Positions 26,799-37,055 of a stretch of 64,000 nt of DNA are shown here, one piece after another. This DNA comes from Sinorhizobium medicae (GTDB lineage Bacteria; Pseudomonadota; Alphaproteobacteria; Rhizobiales; Rhizobiaceae): contig NZ_VITA01000005.1 in NCBI RefSeq assembly GCF_007827695.1, positions 164,700-228,699 on the forward strand. Reading direction: 5' to 3'. Position 1 is the first letter of the stretch; every line of letters starts with the position of its first letter. The notes below the pieces were generated by a model, which searched no databases, was not told the DNA's origin, and was given only the letters and a program-made list of their open reading frames with translations. The position numbers and the translations under genes were made by a program.

Positions 26799-26879
26799 TT
26801 AGCAAGGCCCTGGCCGCCTCGCGATGCGATGCCTCTCAGCCCTTTGCCCTTCTCTTCGGGGGGCAGAGGCGGCGGGGCA

Positions 26880-26948
26880 CAGCCCAGCAGGCGGGGAGAA
26901 GGTGGCGGCAGCCGGATGCGGGGCCGCTTCGCCGCTCGGACGCGACCC
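26880..26948. repeat. fragment of a dispersed rhizobial intergenic sequence
   Basis: GGGGAGAAGGTGGCGGCAGC followed by a CGGATGCGGGG stretch is a variant of the intergenic unit seen more completely at 40414-40475. It directly precedes the RIME-type element, forming a mosaic after pheT. Confidence 0.5.
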
Positions 26949-27050
26949 ACAGCGCCTTGCGTCTTATCAGACGCACAAAGGTCGCTGTAGCACTTTGATC
27001 TGCTGCATGTTTTTGTCCTTCAATCGGATACGATCAAAGGAAATATGCAG
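26949..27050. repeat. RIME-type intergenic mosaic element
   Basis: Two adjoining imperfect palindromes. The first spans 26949-26988 (ACAGCG...CGCTGT with an inner GCGTCT/AGACGC stem). The second spans 27003-27050 (CTGCAT...ATGCAG with inner TCCTT/AAGGA). Size, about 100 bases, and the double-palindrome layout agree with the Rhizobium-specific intergenic mosaic element RIME. It ends three bases from the stop codon of the minus-strand gene at 27054. Confidence 0.75.
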
Positions 27051-27053
27051 GAA

Positions 27054-27413
27054 CTAACCGTGACGGTGCCAGACCTTGTTGACGATCAGCCACCGGCCGT
27101 CGACCTTCAGCAAGGACAGATAGTCGGAATAGCGCGCGCCGGCAAATTCATCGATCACCTTCACGCTGGCGATATCGCCTGTCATGTCGACCATCTCCAC
27201 TTCCATGAGCGGTTGCGCATCCGGAGGCGCCGCGCCTTCTTTTGTGACCGCGGCAATGAAAGCGTCGCGTGTCATCCACTCGACGGCCCCGCCGGAAGTG
27301 CCGACGACCGATGCGTTCGGATGGAAGGCCTTTCGCAACGCTCCCTCGTTCGCGAAGGCCATGCCGTCGACATAGAGATGGACGACCGCGCTGATGGCCT
27401 GCTCCTCGGACAT
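27054..27413 (-). CDS. NTF2-like (SnoaL/lumazine-binding type) family protein
   Basis: A 119-residue cone-shaped alpha+beta barrel protein of the nuclear transport factor 2 superfamily: an N-terminal helix pair (EEQAISAVVHLYVDGM), FHPNASVVG, and the C-terminal strands YLSLLKVDGRWLIVNKVWH. The superfamily includes isomerases and binding proteins, so no reaction can be assigned. AAGGAGG precedes the ATG at 27413 by about seven bases and decides the start over an in-frame codon at 27518. Confidence 0.85.
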   Translation of the reverse strand: MSEEQAISAVVHLYVDGMAFANEGALRKAFHPNASVVGTSGGAVEWMTRDAFIAAVTKEGAAPPDAQPLMEVEMVDMTGDIASVKVIDEFAGARYSDYLSLLKVDGRWLIVNKVWHRHG

Positions 27414-27564
27414 ATGAGTTCCTCCTTCCCGGAGCGGCTGGTATTCGCAAAGTCTCGCCCCGAGTGCCGCTCCGATTACGGCCGAGACGGACATCGCGAT
27501 AAACTTAGGGCATCGCAACGGAATTGCGATGCCCTCCAGCTCCCTGAGCTCCGCTTGCCGCCGC

Positions 27565-28560
<996 letters not shown>

Positions 28561-28690
28561 CGGATTTCCTTTCGGGCTGAACGCGCGGCCTGCGGATCAC
28601 GCACGGCGTTCCACGAAGATATTGGGCGTAATGAAAACGTCGCCCGATGAGGGCGCTGCGACAAATGGAAGATAGGGGCATCACAGCCGG

Positions 28691-28707
28691 TTGAAAATCT
28701 CTGTCAA
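28691..28707. promoter_or_regulatory. inverted repeat in the LysR/aldo-keto reductase intergenic region
   Basis: TTGA and TCAA flank nine bases (28691-28707). This can be read as a LysR-type dyad in the divergent promoter or as a TGA-N9-TCA iron-responsive operator. The LysR reading is preferred from context. Confidence 0.35.
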
Positions 28708-28737
28708 TTCTCACGGGTTGTTCTATGATTTCGATCA

Positions 28738-29628
28738 ATGAACCGCACTCAGCTTTCCCAACTGGCCGTCCTTTCCGCCGTCGCCGCGCATGGCAGTTTC
28801 CGCGGAGCGGCAAAAGAACTCGGCATCGCGCCGTCGGCCGTCAGTCATGCCGTAAGCAGTCTCGAAGCAAGCCTCGGCGTACGCCTGCTTGCCCGCACGA
28901 CGCGCAGCGTTGCAGCGACGGAGGAGGGAGGACGCCTTCTGGAGCGGCTACAACCGGCGCTCGACGAGATTGCCCACGCGCTTTTGCGAGCGGCCGAGGC
29001 CCGTGATCGGCCGGCCGGAAACCTGCGCATCACTGCGCCGCGCTTTGCCGCCGACCTCATTCTCGCGCCGCGCCTCGGTGATTTTCTCGGCACCTATCCG
29101 GACATCGTCCTCGAAATCGCCAATGAGGACGGCTTCACCAATATTGTCGAAGAGGGCTATGACGCCGGAATCAGGCTCGGAGAAAGCCTGGAGGCGGACA
29201 TGATCGCGGTGAAGGTCGGCCCGGAGCTGAAAAGTGCGGTCGTCGCGGCGCCCTCCTATTTCGAGCGCTTCCCGACGCCCCGCCACCCGCGCGATCTGGC
29301 GGCCCATCGCTGCATCCGCCGGCGCTTCTCCAACGGCACCATTTATCGCTGGGAATTCGAGAAGGGCGGGGAGGAACTGACCGTTTCGGTGAGCGGTCCG
29401 CTGATTCTGGGCGAAGACCGGCCGATCATAACGGCTGCGCTCGGCGGTGCGGGGCTCGCCTATCTGTTCGAACCGCGCGTCAGCGCTCTTCTGGTGGAAG
29501 GCAGGCTTATCCGGGTGCTCGAGGACTGGTGCGCGCCCTATGCCGGTCCTTTCCTTTACTATCCAACGCGCCGTCTGATGCGCCCGGCGCTTCGGGCGTT
29601 CATCGATTTCTTCCGGCAAAGCGGCTAG
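28738..29628 (+). CDS. LysR family transcription regulator
   Basis: A 296-residue regulator. The N-terminal winged helix-turn-helix (1-60; FRGAAKELGIAPSAVSHAVSSLEASLG) is followed by a periplasmic-binding-like effector domain (about 90-290). It belongs to the AaeR/DsdC-like group that begins with a short MNRTQLSQLAV. It most likely regulates the divergent aldo/keto reductase gene and itself. It ends convergently with the YciE/YciF-like gene. Confidence 0.92.
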   Translation: MNRTQLSQLAVLSAVAAHGSFRGAAKELGIAPSAVSHAVSSLEASLGVRLLARTTRSVAATEEGGRLLERLQPALDEIAHALLRAAEARDRPAGNLRITAPRFAADLILAPRLGDFLGTYPDIVLEIANEDGFTNIVEEGYDAGIRLGESLEADMIAVKVGPELKSAVVAAPSYFERFPTPRHPRDLAAHRCIRRRFSNGTIYRWEFEKGGEELTVSVSGPLILGEDRPIITAALGGAGLAYLFEPRVSALLVEGRLIRVLEDWCAPYAGPFLYYPTRRLMRPALRAFIDFFRQSG

Positions 29629-29639
29629 TCAGGAAAGCG

Positions 29640-29663
29640 GCAGCCGGCGCTTTCGCCGGCTGC
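29640..29663. terminator. hairpin between convergent genes
   Basis: GCAGCCGGCG (29640-29649) and CGCCGGCTGC (29654-29663) form a perfect 10-base stem with a CTTT loop, 12 bases after the LysR stop and 10 before the end of the opposing gene. There is no long T-run; it probably serves both transcripts. Confidence 0.6.
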
Positions 29664-29672
29664 CCGCGAATA

Positions 29673-30164
29673 TCACGCGGCCTTTTTGTTCGCCTGCGCC
29701 GTCGCGATTTTCGTCAGGTCCTCGTCCGTGACGACTTCCTCCTTCAGCGTTGCGTCGAGGAGCGACACTGCGTCCTTGAGGCCGATGGTCTTTGCCCAGG
29801 TCTTCAGGGTGCCGTAACGTGAGATCTCATAATGCTCTACCGCCTGGGCGGAGGAGATGAGTCCGGCATCCAGCGCGGGCGTGCCTTTGAATTCCTCCAT
29901 GATTTCTTCGCCCTCGGCGACGATGCCCTCGATCGCGTCGCAGGTCTTACCCTGGGCGCGCTTGCCGATCAGTTCGAAGACCTGCTGCAGCCGTTCGACA
30001 TGTGTCTCGGTCTGTTCCTTATGCTTCTCGAACGCCGCCTTCAGCTCCGGGGCCTGCGCCGCCCGCGCCATTTTCGGCAGAGCTTTAAGGATCTTCCGCT
30101 CGGCATAGTACATGTCCTTGAGCGTGTCGTGGAACAGGTCTTCCAGTGTCTTTTCTTTTGCCAT
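29673..30164 (-). CDS. YciE/YciF ferroxidase family protein (DUF892)
   Basis: A 163-residue four-helix bundle of the ferritin-like DUF892 family. Glutamates and histidines in MYYAERKILKALPKM, FEKHKEQTETHVERL and AVEHYEISRYGTL are placed to hold a diiron site. YciE/YciF-type proteins are linked to general stress responses; the substrate is unproven. The protein ends in a basic, alanine-rich tail (ANKKAA). Confidence 0.9.
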   Translation of the reverse strand: MAKEKTLEDLFHDTLKDMYYAERKILKALPKMARAAQAPELKAAFEKHKEQTETHVERLQQVFELIGKRAQGKTCDAIEGIVAEGEEIMEEFKGTPALDAGLISSAQAVEHYEISRYGTLKTWAKTIGLKDAVSLLDATLKEEVVTDEDLTKIATAQANKKAA

Positions 30165-30386
30165 TATCGTTTCCTTCCTCGTCTAAATCGTGTTGCCTTC
30201 GACCCGCAAACAACAGCAAACGGCGAAGATTTGTTCCTCGCGAGTGCAAAAAGCGCGTCTGACGGGCTACTTTCACCGCTCGGTTGCAGCGGGTCGGGTG
30301 ATCTCATCCGAACGGAAATCGGGTGGTTGCGGTCAGGCTCATCGGGCAATGCTCCCGTCGTCAACAAAATGAGACGGAGAAGAACG

Positions 30387-31157
30387 ATGCCGAGACTTGA
30401 AGGAAAGACCGCAATCATTACCGGGGCAAGCTCCGGTATCGGCCGCGCCGCCGCGCTGCTCTTTGCACGCGAGGGGGCAAAGGTCGTCGTAACGGCGCGA
30501 AATGAGAATGCGCTTGCGGCGCTCGCCGAGGAGATCGCGGCGATCGGCGGCGAAGCGGCGATTCTTGCCGGCGACGTGCGGGACGAATCCCTGCATGAGG
30601 CGCTGACCAAGCTGGCGGTGCGGCGCTTCGGCGGTCTCGATGCCGCCTTCAACAATGCCGGCGTCCTCGGTGCGATGGGAGAGATATCTTCGATCTCGGC
30701 CGAGGGTTGGCGCGAGACGCTCGACACCAATCTCACGAGCGCCTTTCTGGCAGCAAAATACCAGGTCCCGGCAATTGCCGCCGGCGGCGGCGGCTCGATC
30801 ACCTTCACCTCCAGTTTTGTCGGCCACACAGCAGGCTTTGCGGGGGTTGCCGCCTATGCGGCAAGCAAAGCCGGGCTGATCGGTCTGGTACAGTCGCTGG
30901 CGGTCGAACTCGGCGCGCGCGGCATTCGCGTAAACGCGCTGCTTCCCGGCGGCACAGACACCCCCGCTAATTTCGCGAATCTGCCAGGAGCGGCGCCGGA
31001 GACGCGCGGTTTCGTGGAAGGGCTGCACGCATTGAAGCGCATCGCGCGGCCGGAGGAAATCGCCGAAGCCGCCCTTTACCTCGCCTCCGACGGTGCTAGC
31101 TTTGTGACCGGCTCCGCGCTTCTGGCCGATGGCGGAGCCTCGGTGACGAGGGTGTGA
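30387..31157 (+). CDS. short-chain dehydrogenase/reductase
   Basis: A 256-residue classical SDR. The NAD(P)-binding TGASSGIG lies at residues 12-19, NNAG at 89-92, the catalytic Ser at about 142-143, and Tyr157 and Lys161 in YAASK. An arginine after the second strand (TARNEN) suggests NADP preference. The start at 30387 follows GGAGAAG. The 222-base gap upstream to the DUF892 gene shows no other feature. Confidence 0.92.
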   Translation: MPRLEGKTAIITGASSGIGRAAALLFAREGAKVVVTARNENALAALAEEIAAIGGEAAILAGDVRDESLHEALTKLAVRRFGGLDAAFNNAGVLGAMGEISSISAEGWRETLDTNLTSAFLAAKYQVPAIAAGGGGSITFTSSFVGHTAGFAGVAAYAASKAGLIGLVQSLAVELGARGIRVNALLPGGTDTPANFANLPGAAPETRGFVEGLHALKRIARPEEIAEAALYLASDGASFVTGSALLADGGASVTRV

Positions 31158-31190
31158 GAGCAACCCAGAGGCGTCGAAGGCGATGAGCGC

Positions 31191-31820
31191 ATGAAAAAAC
31201 CCGGATCCATGAAATCCCTCGAAGATCTCGGGCGCGTGCGCCTTTCGAAAAACTTCTTCCTCCGCGATTTTCTTCACTCGGAGATTGCGGAGTTCTACCG
31301 GATCCCGAACATCCCCGACGATCCGGAACTGGCGATCGAGGCCGGCCGGAGGCTCTGTGAAGAGCTTCTGGAGCCGCTGGAGGCGACCTTCGGCAGGCTG
31401 CATATCCGCTCGGCCTATCGCAATCGCGCCGTGAACGCCTTCGGCAATGCGAACAAACTCAATTGCTCCACCAATGCGGCAACGGCCGCCGATCATATCT
31501 GGGACATGCGCGATGCTGACGGCTGCATGGGAGCGACCGCCTGCATCGCCATTCCCTGGGTCTGGGACCGGGCGCAGGAGGGAGGCGGCTGGCAAAGCCT
31601 GGCCTGGTGGATCCACGATCACCTTCCATACGCCTCCCTCTGCTTTTTTCCGAAGCTTTGGGCCCTCAATATCCAGTGGCACGAAAGGCCGCGTCGGACG
31701 ATCAGGAGCTACGCCGAGCCGCGCGGGCTGCTGACGAAGCCCGGCATGGCCAACCACGAAGGCAGTCATGCGCAGCTTTACCCGGGGTTCCCGGCGCTTG
31801 TGAAGGTGGACTGGTGGTGA
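31191..31820 (+). CDS. conserved protein resembling an M15-type peptidase domain
   Basis: A 209-residue soluble protein with no signal peptide. LSKNFFLRDFLHSEIA, RSAYRNRAVN and DHIWDMRDADG recall the peptidase M15/VanY-like fold, in which a SAYR motif and His/Asp ligands hold zinc. Further candidate ligands are in WWIHDHLPY and IQWHE. Whether it is an active peptidase cannot be judged. It starts 33 bases after the SDR stop, possibly co-transcribed. It is convergent with an aldo/keto reductase gene. Confidence 0.6.
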   Translation: MKKPGSMKSLEDLGRVRLSKNFFLRDFLHSEIAEFYRIPNIPDDPELAIEAGRRLCEELLEPLEATFGRLHIRSAYRNRAVNAFGNANKLNCSTNAATAADHIWDMRDADGCMGATACIAIPWVWDRAQEGGGWQSLAWWIHDHLPYASLCFFPKLWALNIQWHERPRRTIRSYAEPRGLLTKPGMANHEGSHAQLYPGFPALVKVDWW

Positions 31821-31835
31821 CGTCCTCCACGCCTT

Positions 31836-32786
31836 CTATTCGCTCACCTCGTTCAGCCGTCTTATCGCTTCGCCGGAAAGCTTGATCTCCGCAGACCTTA
31901 CAAGGCTTCCCAGTTGGTCGAGGTTGGTGGCGCTGGCAATCGGTGCTGTGACGCCTTCGCGGGCGATGATCCAGGCGAGCGCAATTTCAGCCTGCTTCGC
32001 GCCGGTTTCCCCGGCGATTTCATCCAGCACTCCAAGGATACGCATGCCGCGCCCATCGAGATATTTTTCGACGCCGCCGCCGCGAGCGGAGCCCTCCAGA
32101 TCCTTGTGCGAGCGGTACTTGCCGGAAAGAAAGCCTCTCGCAAGACTGAAATAGGTGATGACGCCGATCTCCTCTTCGATGCAGAGGTTGCGCAGAGCGC
32201 CGTCGTAGGAAGCGCGATCATAGAGATTGTACTCGGGCTGCAGCACGTCGTAGCGGGGCAGGTCCTTCGCTGCCGCGACCTGGAGTGCGTCGCGCATCTG
32301 CTCTGCATCGAGATTGGAGGCGCCTATCGCCCGCACCTTGCCCTGCGAGCGAAGCGTGTCGTAGGCGGCGAGCGTCTCCTCGTATGGCGTGTCGGGGTCC
32401 GGCCAATGTGACAGGTAGAGATCGATATAGTCGGTCTTCAGGCGCCTCAGTGAATCCTCGACCGCCTGCATGATCCAGCGCCGCGAGAGACCCTTGCGTT
32501 CCGGTCCGAGTTCCGAGCCGACCTTGGTGACGATGACGGCGCTATCGCGCGGGCGTCCCGATTGTTTCAACCATCTGCCGATGACCGCCTCCGATTCGCC
32601 GCCGCTGTTGCCCGGCACCCAGGAGGAATAGACGTCGGCCGTGTCGATGGCATTGAAACCGGCATCGAAGAAGGCGTCGAGAAGCGCGAAGGAGGTTTTC
32701 TCATCCGCGGTCCAGCCGAAGACATTGCCGCCGAAGACCAGCGGGGCAATCGAAAGACCTGTACGGCCAAGTCTGCGCATTTCCAT
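31836..32786 (-). CDS. aldo/keto reductase
   Basis: A 316-residue NADPH-dependent reductase with the catalytic set in NAIDTADVYSSW (Asp, Tyr), VIVTKVGSE (Lys) and LYLSHWPD (His). It falls in the YajO/YhdN-like group, distinct from the enzyme at 27565. GGAGTG nine bases before the ATG at 32786 fixes the start; a longer frame to 32873 is not needed. The substrate is unknown. The promoter region is shared with the divergent Gfo/Idh/MocA gene. Confidence 0.92.
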   Translation of the reverse strand: MEMRRLGRTGLSIAPLVFGGNVFGWTADEKTSFALLDAFFDAGFNAIDTADVYSSWVPGNSGGESEAVIGRWLKQSGRPRDSAVIVTKVGSELGPERKGLSRRWIMQAVEDSLRRLKTDYIDLYLSHWPDPDTPYEETLAAYDTLRSQGKVRAIGASNLDAEQMRDALQVAAAKDLPRYDVLQPEYNLYDRASYDGALRNLCIEEEIGVITYFSLARGFLSGKYRSHKDLEGSARGGGVEKYLDGRGMRILGVLDEIAGETGAKQAEIALAWIIAREGVTAPIASATNLDQLGSLVRSAEIKLSGEAIRRLNEVSE

Positions 32787-33000
32787 GGTTTCACTCCATG
32801 TGGTTGGATGAAGACGAGCTGCGATCGGGAGGGTTGCGGCAAAAACATAGGCCAGCTTCCGGTCGAAAGACACCTTCGTCCGCGGTTTTTCTGGGCTAAC
32901 TGCGGCTTGCTAGGTACGTACCTCGCGGATAGTGTCGGCACAGCTCGGGACCCAAGGGAATGCCGCGTCCTCGTGTCGCGTAGGAAAAGGAGACTGCCAA

Positions 33001-33987
33001 ATGCTGCGTTTCGGAATTTTGTCGACAGCCAAGATCGGCCGTGAACTCGTCGTACCCGCCATTCAGGACGCCGAGAACTGTGTCGTCACCGCGATCGCAA
33101 GCCGCGATCTCGCCAAGGCACGGGCCATGGCCGACCGCTTCTCCGTGCCGCATGCTTTCGGCTCCTATGAGGAGATGCTCGCCTCCGATACGATCGACGC
33201 CGTCTATATTCCGTTGCCGACGTCACAGCATGTCGAATGGGCGATCAAGGCGGCGGATGCCGGAAAGCATGTGCTCTGCGAGAAACCGCTGGCGCTGAAA
33301 GCCGAAGAGATCGATGCCGTGATCGCAGCGCGGGAGCGCAACAAGGTGCTGATCTCGGAAGCCTATATGGTGACCTACAGCCCCGTCTGGCGGAAGGTGC
33401 GCGCGCTCCTCGCCGATGGCGCGATCGGCCGGCTCAGGCATGTCCAGGGCGCCTTCACTTATTATAACAGGGATCCGGGCAACATGCGCAACGTCCCGGC
33501 GCTTGGCGGCGGCGGCCTGCCGGATATCGGTGTTTATCCGGCGATCTCGACCCGTTTCACGACCGGCAGGGAACCGTTGCGCGTGCAGGCCACCACCGAG
33601 CGCGATCCGGAGTTCGGCACCGACATTTATTCGAGCGTTCGTGCTGATTTCGGCGATTTCGAACTCAGCTTCTACATATCCACGCAGCTCGCCGCCCGCC
33701 AGGTGATGGTCTTTCACGGCGACAAGGGGTACATCGAAGTGAAGTCTCCCTTCAATGCTGATCGCTACGGCCGTGAGGAGGTGGAACTGACCAATCAGAA
33801 CCACGGTCAATCGCAGCTTTTCCGGTTCCAGGATGCGCGCCAGTACAAGCTTGAGGCCGAAGCTTTCTCGCGCGCTGCGAAAGGGGAGCCGGAAGAAGTG
33901 GTGACGCTGGAAAGTTCACGCCTCAACCAGAAATTCATAGACGCGATCTATCGGGCCAGCGAAAGGGACGGCTGGGAGCCGGTCTGA
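33001..33987 (+). CDS. Gfo/Idh/MocA family oxidoreductase
   Basis: A 328-residue enzyme with an N-terminal Rossmann domain ([24 protein letters not shown] with the catalytic-site Lys) and a C-terminal alpha/beta substrate domain. It is close to the trans-dihydrodiol/D-xylose dehydrogenase-like subgroup. The Rossmann glycine motif is the divergent GxxSxAxIG form. The substrate is probably a sugar or cyclitol. AAGGAGA precedes the ATG at 33001 and decides the start. Confidence 0.92.
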   Translation: MLRFGILSTAKIGRELVVPAIQDAENCVVTAIASRDLAKARAMADRFSVPHAFGSYEEMLASDTIDAVYIPLPTSQHVEWAIKAADAGKHVLCEKPLALKAEEIDAVIAARERNKVLISEAYMVTYSPVWRKVRALLADGAIGRLRHVQGAFTYYNRDPGNMRNVPALGGGGLPDIGVYPAISTRFTTGREPLRVQATTERDPEFGTDIYSSVRADFGDFELSFYISTQLAARQVMVFHGDKGYIEVKSPFNADRYGREEVELTNQNHGQSQLFRFQDARQYKLEAEAFSRAAKGEPEEVVTLESSRLNQKFIDAIYRASERDGWEPV

Positions 33988-34032
33988 GCCCACGCAAGAT
34001 GAGCCCGGCGCACATGGCGCCGGGCCATTCTT

Positions 34033-34443
34033 TCATGCAGCCTGGAACAGCCGCGCCTGCGACGCTCCCCGCATCTTGAAAAACAGGAAGTCGGCGACGC
34101 CGACCATGGCCATGGCGATCAGCGCTATTCCGGCGATGGTCAGCGCCGAATGGGCCGATGCAAGAATGGCGAGGCTGGCGATCTGCCAGAGGACGTCGCC
34201 GGCAATGCTGATCCGGGTTGCGATCGTGTTCGGTCCTCCTTTTCTGGCCGCAGCCAGATGGAAGGCACCCCAGGCGAGGAGCCCTGCGCCGAGTGCCATA
34301 ATCACTTCGGGCGGAAGCCCGGGGCTGGCAAGTGCGGCTACGGGGGCGGCGGCGACGATCAGAACCGATCCGGCGATCAGCGAGAAAATCCCGTCGGCGA
34401 GGAATGCTTTGTTGAGGAGTGGGCGGTTGGAAAGATCGAGCAT
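34033..34443 (-). CDS. small four-helix integral membrane protein
   Basis: A 136-residue protein with four hydrophobic segments (about 15-38, 45-65, 75-97 and 102-122) and no large soluble part. I do not recognise a family with a known activity. GGAGA nine bases upstream supports the ATG at 34443. It is divergent from an MmyB-type XRE regulator, with a perfect palindrome between the two, so it is probably the regulated target. Confidence 0.75.
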   Translation of the reverse strand: MLDLSNRPLLNKAFLADGIFSLIAGSVLIVAAAPVAALASPGLPPEVIMALGAGLLAWGAFHLAAARKGGPNTIATRISIAGDVLWQIASLAILASAHSALTIAGIALIAMAMVGVADFLFFKMRGASQARLFQAA

Positions 34444-34501
34444 GTCTGTTCTCCATCGGTTGTCGATGGGCAGATGCTGAACCGTCGGGGTCATTAAACC
34501 A

Positions 34502-34518
34502 ATTACCTCTGAGGTAAT
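34502..34518. promoter_or_regulatory. perfect 17-base palindrome, operator of the divergent XRE/membrane-protein pair
   Basis: ATTACCTC, a central T, and GAGGTAAT form a perfect dyad in the 127-base gap between the two divergent genes. A single well-placed dyad between a regulator and its neighbour is the usual arrangement for autorepression plus control of the target. Confidence 0.7.
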
Positions 34519-34570
34519 GGATTCTGGGCCATGTTCGGGCGAGTCTGCCGGTGCAACAGAGAGGACATCT

Positions 34571-35362
34571 ATGGAATTCGGCAGCCGTCTGAAGGAATGG
34601 CGAGGACATCGCCGCATGAGCCAGCTTGATCTCGCGAACGCTGCGGGAATTTCCGCGCGCCACCTCTCGTTTCTCGAGACGGGCCGCTCAAAGCCGACGG
34701 AGGGAATGATCCTGAGGCTCGCCTCTGTCCTCGACGTTCCCGCGCGCGAACAGGGCACGCTCTTCACCGCCGCGGGATATCGGCCGCGCGTTTCCACGAA
34801 GGCCGCAGCGGGACTTGATGCGATGCCGCCGGCCGTCGCCCAGGCCATCAGGCTTATGCTGGATCGGCACCAACCTTATCCCGGACTGGTTTTCGATCAT
34901 CACTATACGGTGCTGCTGATCAATCCGGCTTTCGAAGCACTTGTCGATGCCACCGGGGTTCCGTTCAAGCCGGGGGAGAACTTTCTCGACGGTTTTCTCG
35001 GCGCAGAAAGCGTCCGCGGCCTCGTCATGAACTGGGAAGCCGCCGCGGCCGATCTCGTTCATCGGGTGCGCATGGAAGCGTGGCTGCAGGGGCCGCGCAG
35101 TCCCTTGCAGCGAAGGCTGGACAGGCTGGTTGCCGATCCGGCCGTCGGAAAGGCGATCGAGAACTTCCCCACGACAGACCGCTTGCCGGTGCTGCCGATT
35201 GAACTGCGCCTCGGCGATACGGAGCTCAGCTTCATTACGACTCTCTCGACCTTCGGCTCGGCTCAGGATGCGCTGGTGGAGGGGGTTCTGATCGAATCCT
35301 TCTTTCCGGCCGACGATGCGACCCGGCGCTTCTTCGGGCAGAGCGGGCGCGACGTCCAATAG
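34571..35362 (+). CDS. XRE regulator with MmyB-like ligand-binding domain
   Basis: A 263-residue protein. The N-terminal helix-turn-helix (about 5-65; QLDLANAAGISARHLSFLETGRS) is followed by the MmyB-like PAS-related domain (about 95-260), including the conserved FDHHYTVLLINPAFEAL. In Streptomyces and proteobacteria this domain binds fatty-acid-like ligands and the regulators usually control a divergent redox or membrane gene. GAGAGGAC precedes the ATG at 34571. Confidence 0.9.
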   Translation: MEFGSRLKEWRGHRRMSQLDLANAAGISARHLSFLETGRSKPTEGMILRLASVLDVPAREQGTLFTAAGYRPRVSTKAAAGLDAMPPAVAQAIRLMLDRHQPYPGLVFDHHYTVLLINPAFEALVDATGVPFKPGENFLDGFLGAESVRGLVMNWEAAAADLVHRVRMEAWLQGPRSPLQRRLDRLVADPAVGKAIENFPTTDRLPVLPIELRLGDTELSFITTLSTFGSAQDALVEGVLIESFFPADDATRRFFGQSGRDVQ

Positions 35363-35474
35363 AGCGCCCAGGAGCAGGGACGACTCGGTGATCCGCTGTG
35401 CTACGATGTAGAAAAACGCCGGATAGCAGCGCCTTGCTGCTGATCTTCTCCGCACTGTCGGCTACAAGTGACGC

Positions 35475-37055
35475 ATGACTTCGTTCTTTGATTCCGAATC
35501 TCCGTCCAACGTCGCCGAATATTCGGTGTCAGAGCTGTCCGGCTCGATCAAGCGCACGATCGAGCAGACCTTCGAGCACGTCCGCGTGCGCGGCGAGATT
35601 TCCGGCTATCGCGGCCCCCATTCCTCGGGTCACGCCTATTTCACCTTGAAGGACGATCGCGCCCGCATCGACGCGGTGGTCTGGAAGGGCACCTTCGCGC
35701 GGCTGAAGTTCAGGCCGGAGGAGGGGATGGAGGTTATCGCTACCGGCAGAGTCACCACTTTTCCGGGGTCATCCAAGTATCAGGTCGTCATCGATGCGCT
35801 GGAGCCGGCCGGCGCCGGGGCGCTGATGGCGCTCATCGAGGAACGCAAGCGCAAGCTTGCGGCAGAGGGCCTTTTCGATGCCGGCCGCAAGCGGCCTCTG
35901 CCCTTCATGCCCAAGGTCATCGGCGTCGTGACCTCGCCGACGGGTGCTGTGATCCGCGACATTTTGCACCGGATCGCCGACCGGTTCCCGGTCCATGTTC
36001 TCGTCTGGCCGGTGCGCGTGCAAGGCGATGGCGCCTGCGAGGAGATCGTGGCCGCGATCGAAGGTTTCAACGCGCTGCAGCCCGGCGGCCCGATCGCTCG
36101 ACCGGACGTGCTGATCGTTGCGCGCGGCGGCGGCAGCCTCGAGGATCTCTGGTGTTTCAACGACGAGGCCATGGTGCGTGCAGCGGCCGGCTCCGCCATC
36201 CCGCTGATTTCGGCCGTGGGCCACGAGACGGACTGGACGCTGATCGACCATGCGGCCGACCAACGGGCGCCCACGCCGACGGGTGCGGCCGAAATGGCGG
36301 TTCCCGTGAAGGCTGATCTCGAGGCCCAGCTTGCCAGTCTCTCCGCCCGGCTCAAGGGCGCAGCAGTGCGGCAGATGGATAACCGCCGCCAGACGCTGCG
36401 TTCGCTGGCGCGGGCGCTACCCTCGCTCGATCAACTGCTCGCCTTGCCACGGCGGCGCTTCGACGAGGCGGCCGCCGGCCTCGGTCGTGGCCTGCAGATG
36501 AACACCGCCAACAAACGGCGGAGCTTCGAACGGAGCGCGGCCCATCTCCGGCCTGACCTTCTGACGGCGAGGATCGTCGATCGCCGCCAGCGCGTCGTGG
36601 ACGCCGTCAACCGGGCCGAACGCATCGTCGAGCGTCAGGTTCATCGTGGCGCCGCGCGCGTCGCGTCTGCCGACGCCTCGCTTCGCGCTCTGCCCTCACG
36701 ACTGATCGGCCAGGTTCATCGCGCTTCGGACCGCGTCTCCGCCATGAGCCGGCGTGCCGATGCGGCGATCGCCGCCGATTTGCGCAGGCTGAAAAGCGCG
36801 GTCGCGGCCCAGGATCGCGTGCTGCAGTCGCTCTCCTATCGCAATGTCCTGCAACGCGGCTTCGCGCTGGTGCGCGATGCAGCAGGCGAGCCGGTGAAAC
36901 AGGCGGCTGCCGTGCATTCCGGAATGGCGCTGTCGGTAGAATTTGCCGACGGCCGCGTTGCCGCCGTAGCGGGCGAGGACGGTACTCCTTCCCAGGCGCC
37001 GAAAAAACGACCGGCACGAGCGGGCGAGCCGACGAAGCAGGGCAGCCTCTTCTGA
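35475..37055 (+). CDS. xseA: exodeoxyribonuclease VII large subunit
   Basis: A 526-residue protein. The N-terminal OB fold (about 12-110) is followed by the catalytic domain with [14 protein letters not shown] and [16 protein letters not shown], then long coiled-coil segments (about 290-470). It is longer at the C-terminus than the E. coli protein (456), as is common in rhizobia. With XseB, not present here, it degrades single-stranded DNA. Its stop overlaps the next start (TGATG at 37053-37057). Confidence 0.96.
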   Translation: MTSFFDSESPSNVAEYSVSELSGSIKRTIEQTFEHVRVRGEISGYRGPHSSGHAYFTLKDDRARIDAVVWKGTFARLKFRPEEGMEVIATGRVTTFPGSSKYQVVIDALEPAGAGALMALIEERKRKLAAEGLFDAGRKRPLPFMPKVIGVVTSPTGAVIRDILHRIADRFPVHVLVWPVRVQGDGACEEIVAAIEGFNALQPGGPIARPDVLIVARGGGSLEDLWCFNDEAMVRAAAGSAIPLISAVGHETDWTLIDHAADQRAPTPTGAAEMAVPVKADLEAQLASLSARLKGAAVRQMDNRRQTLRSLARALPSLDQLLALPRRRFDEAAAGLGRGLQMNTANKRRSFERSAAHLRPDLLTARIVDRRQRVVDAVNRAERIVERQVHRGAARVASADASLRALPSRLIGQVHRASDRVSAMSRRADAAIAADLRRLKSAVAAQDRVLQSLSYRNVLQRGFALVRDAAGEPVKQAAAVHSGMALSVEFADGRVAAVAGEDGTPSQAPKKRPARAGEPTKQGSLF

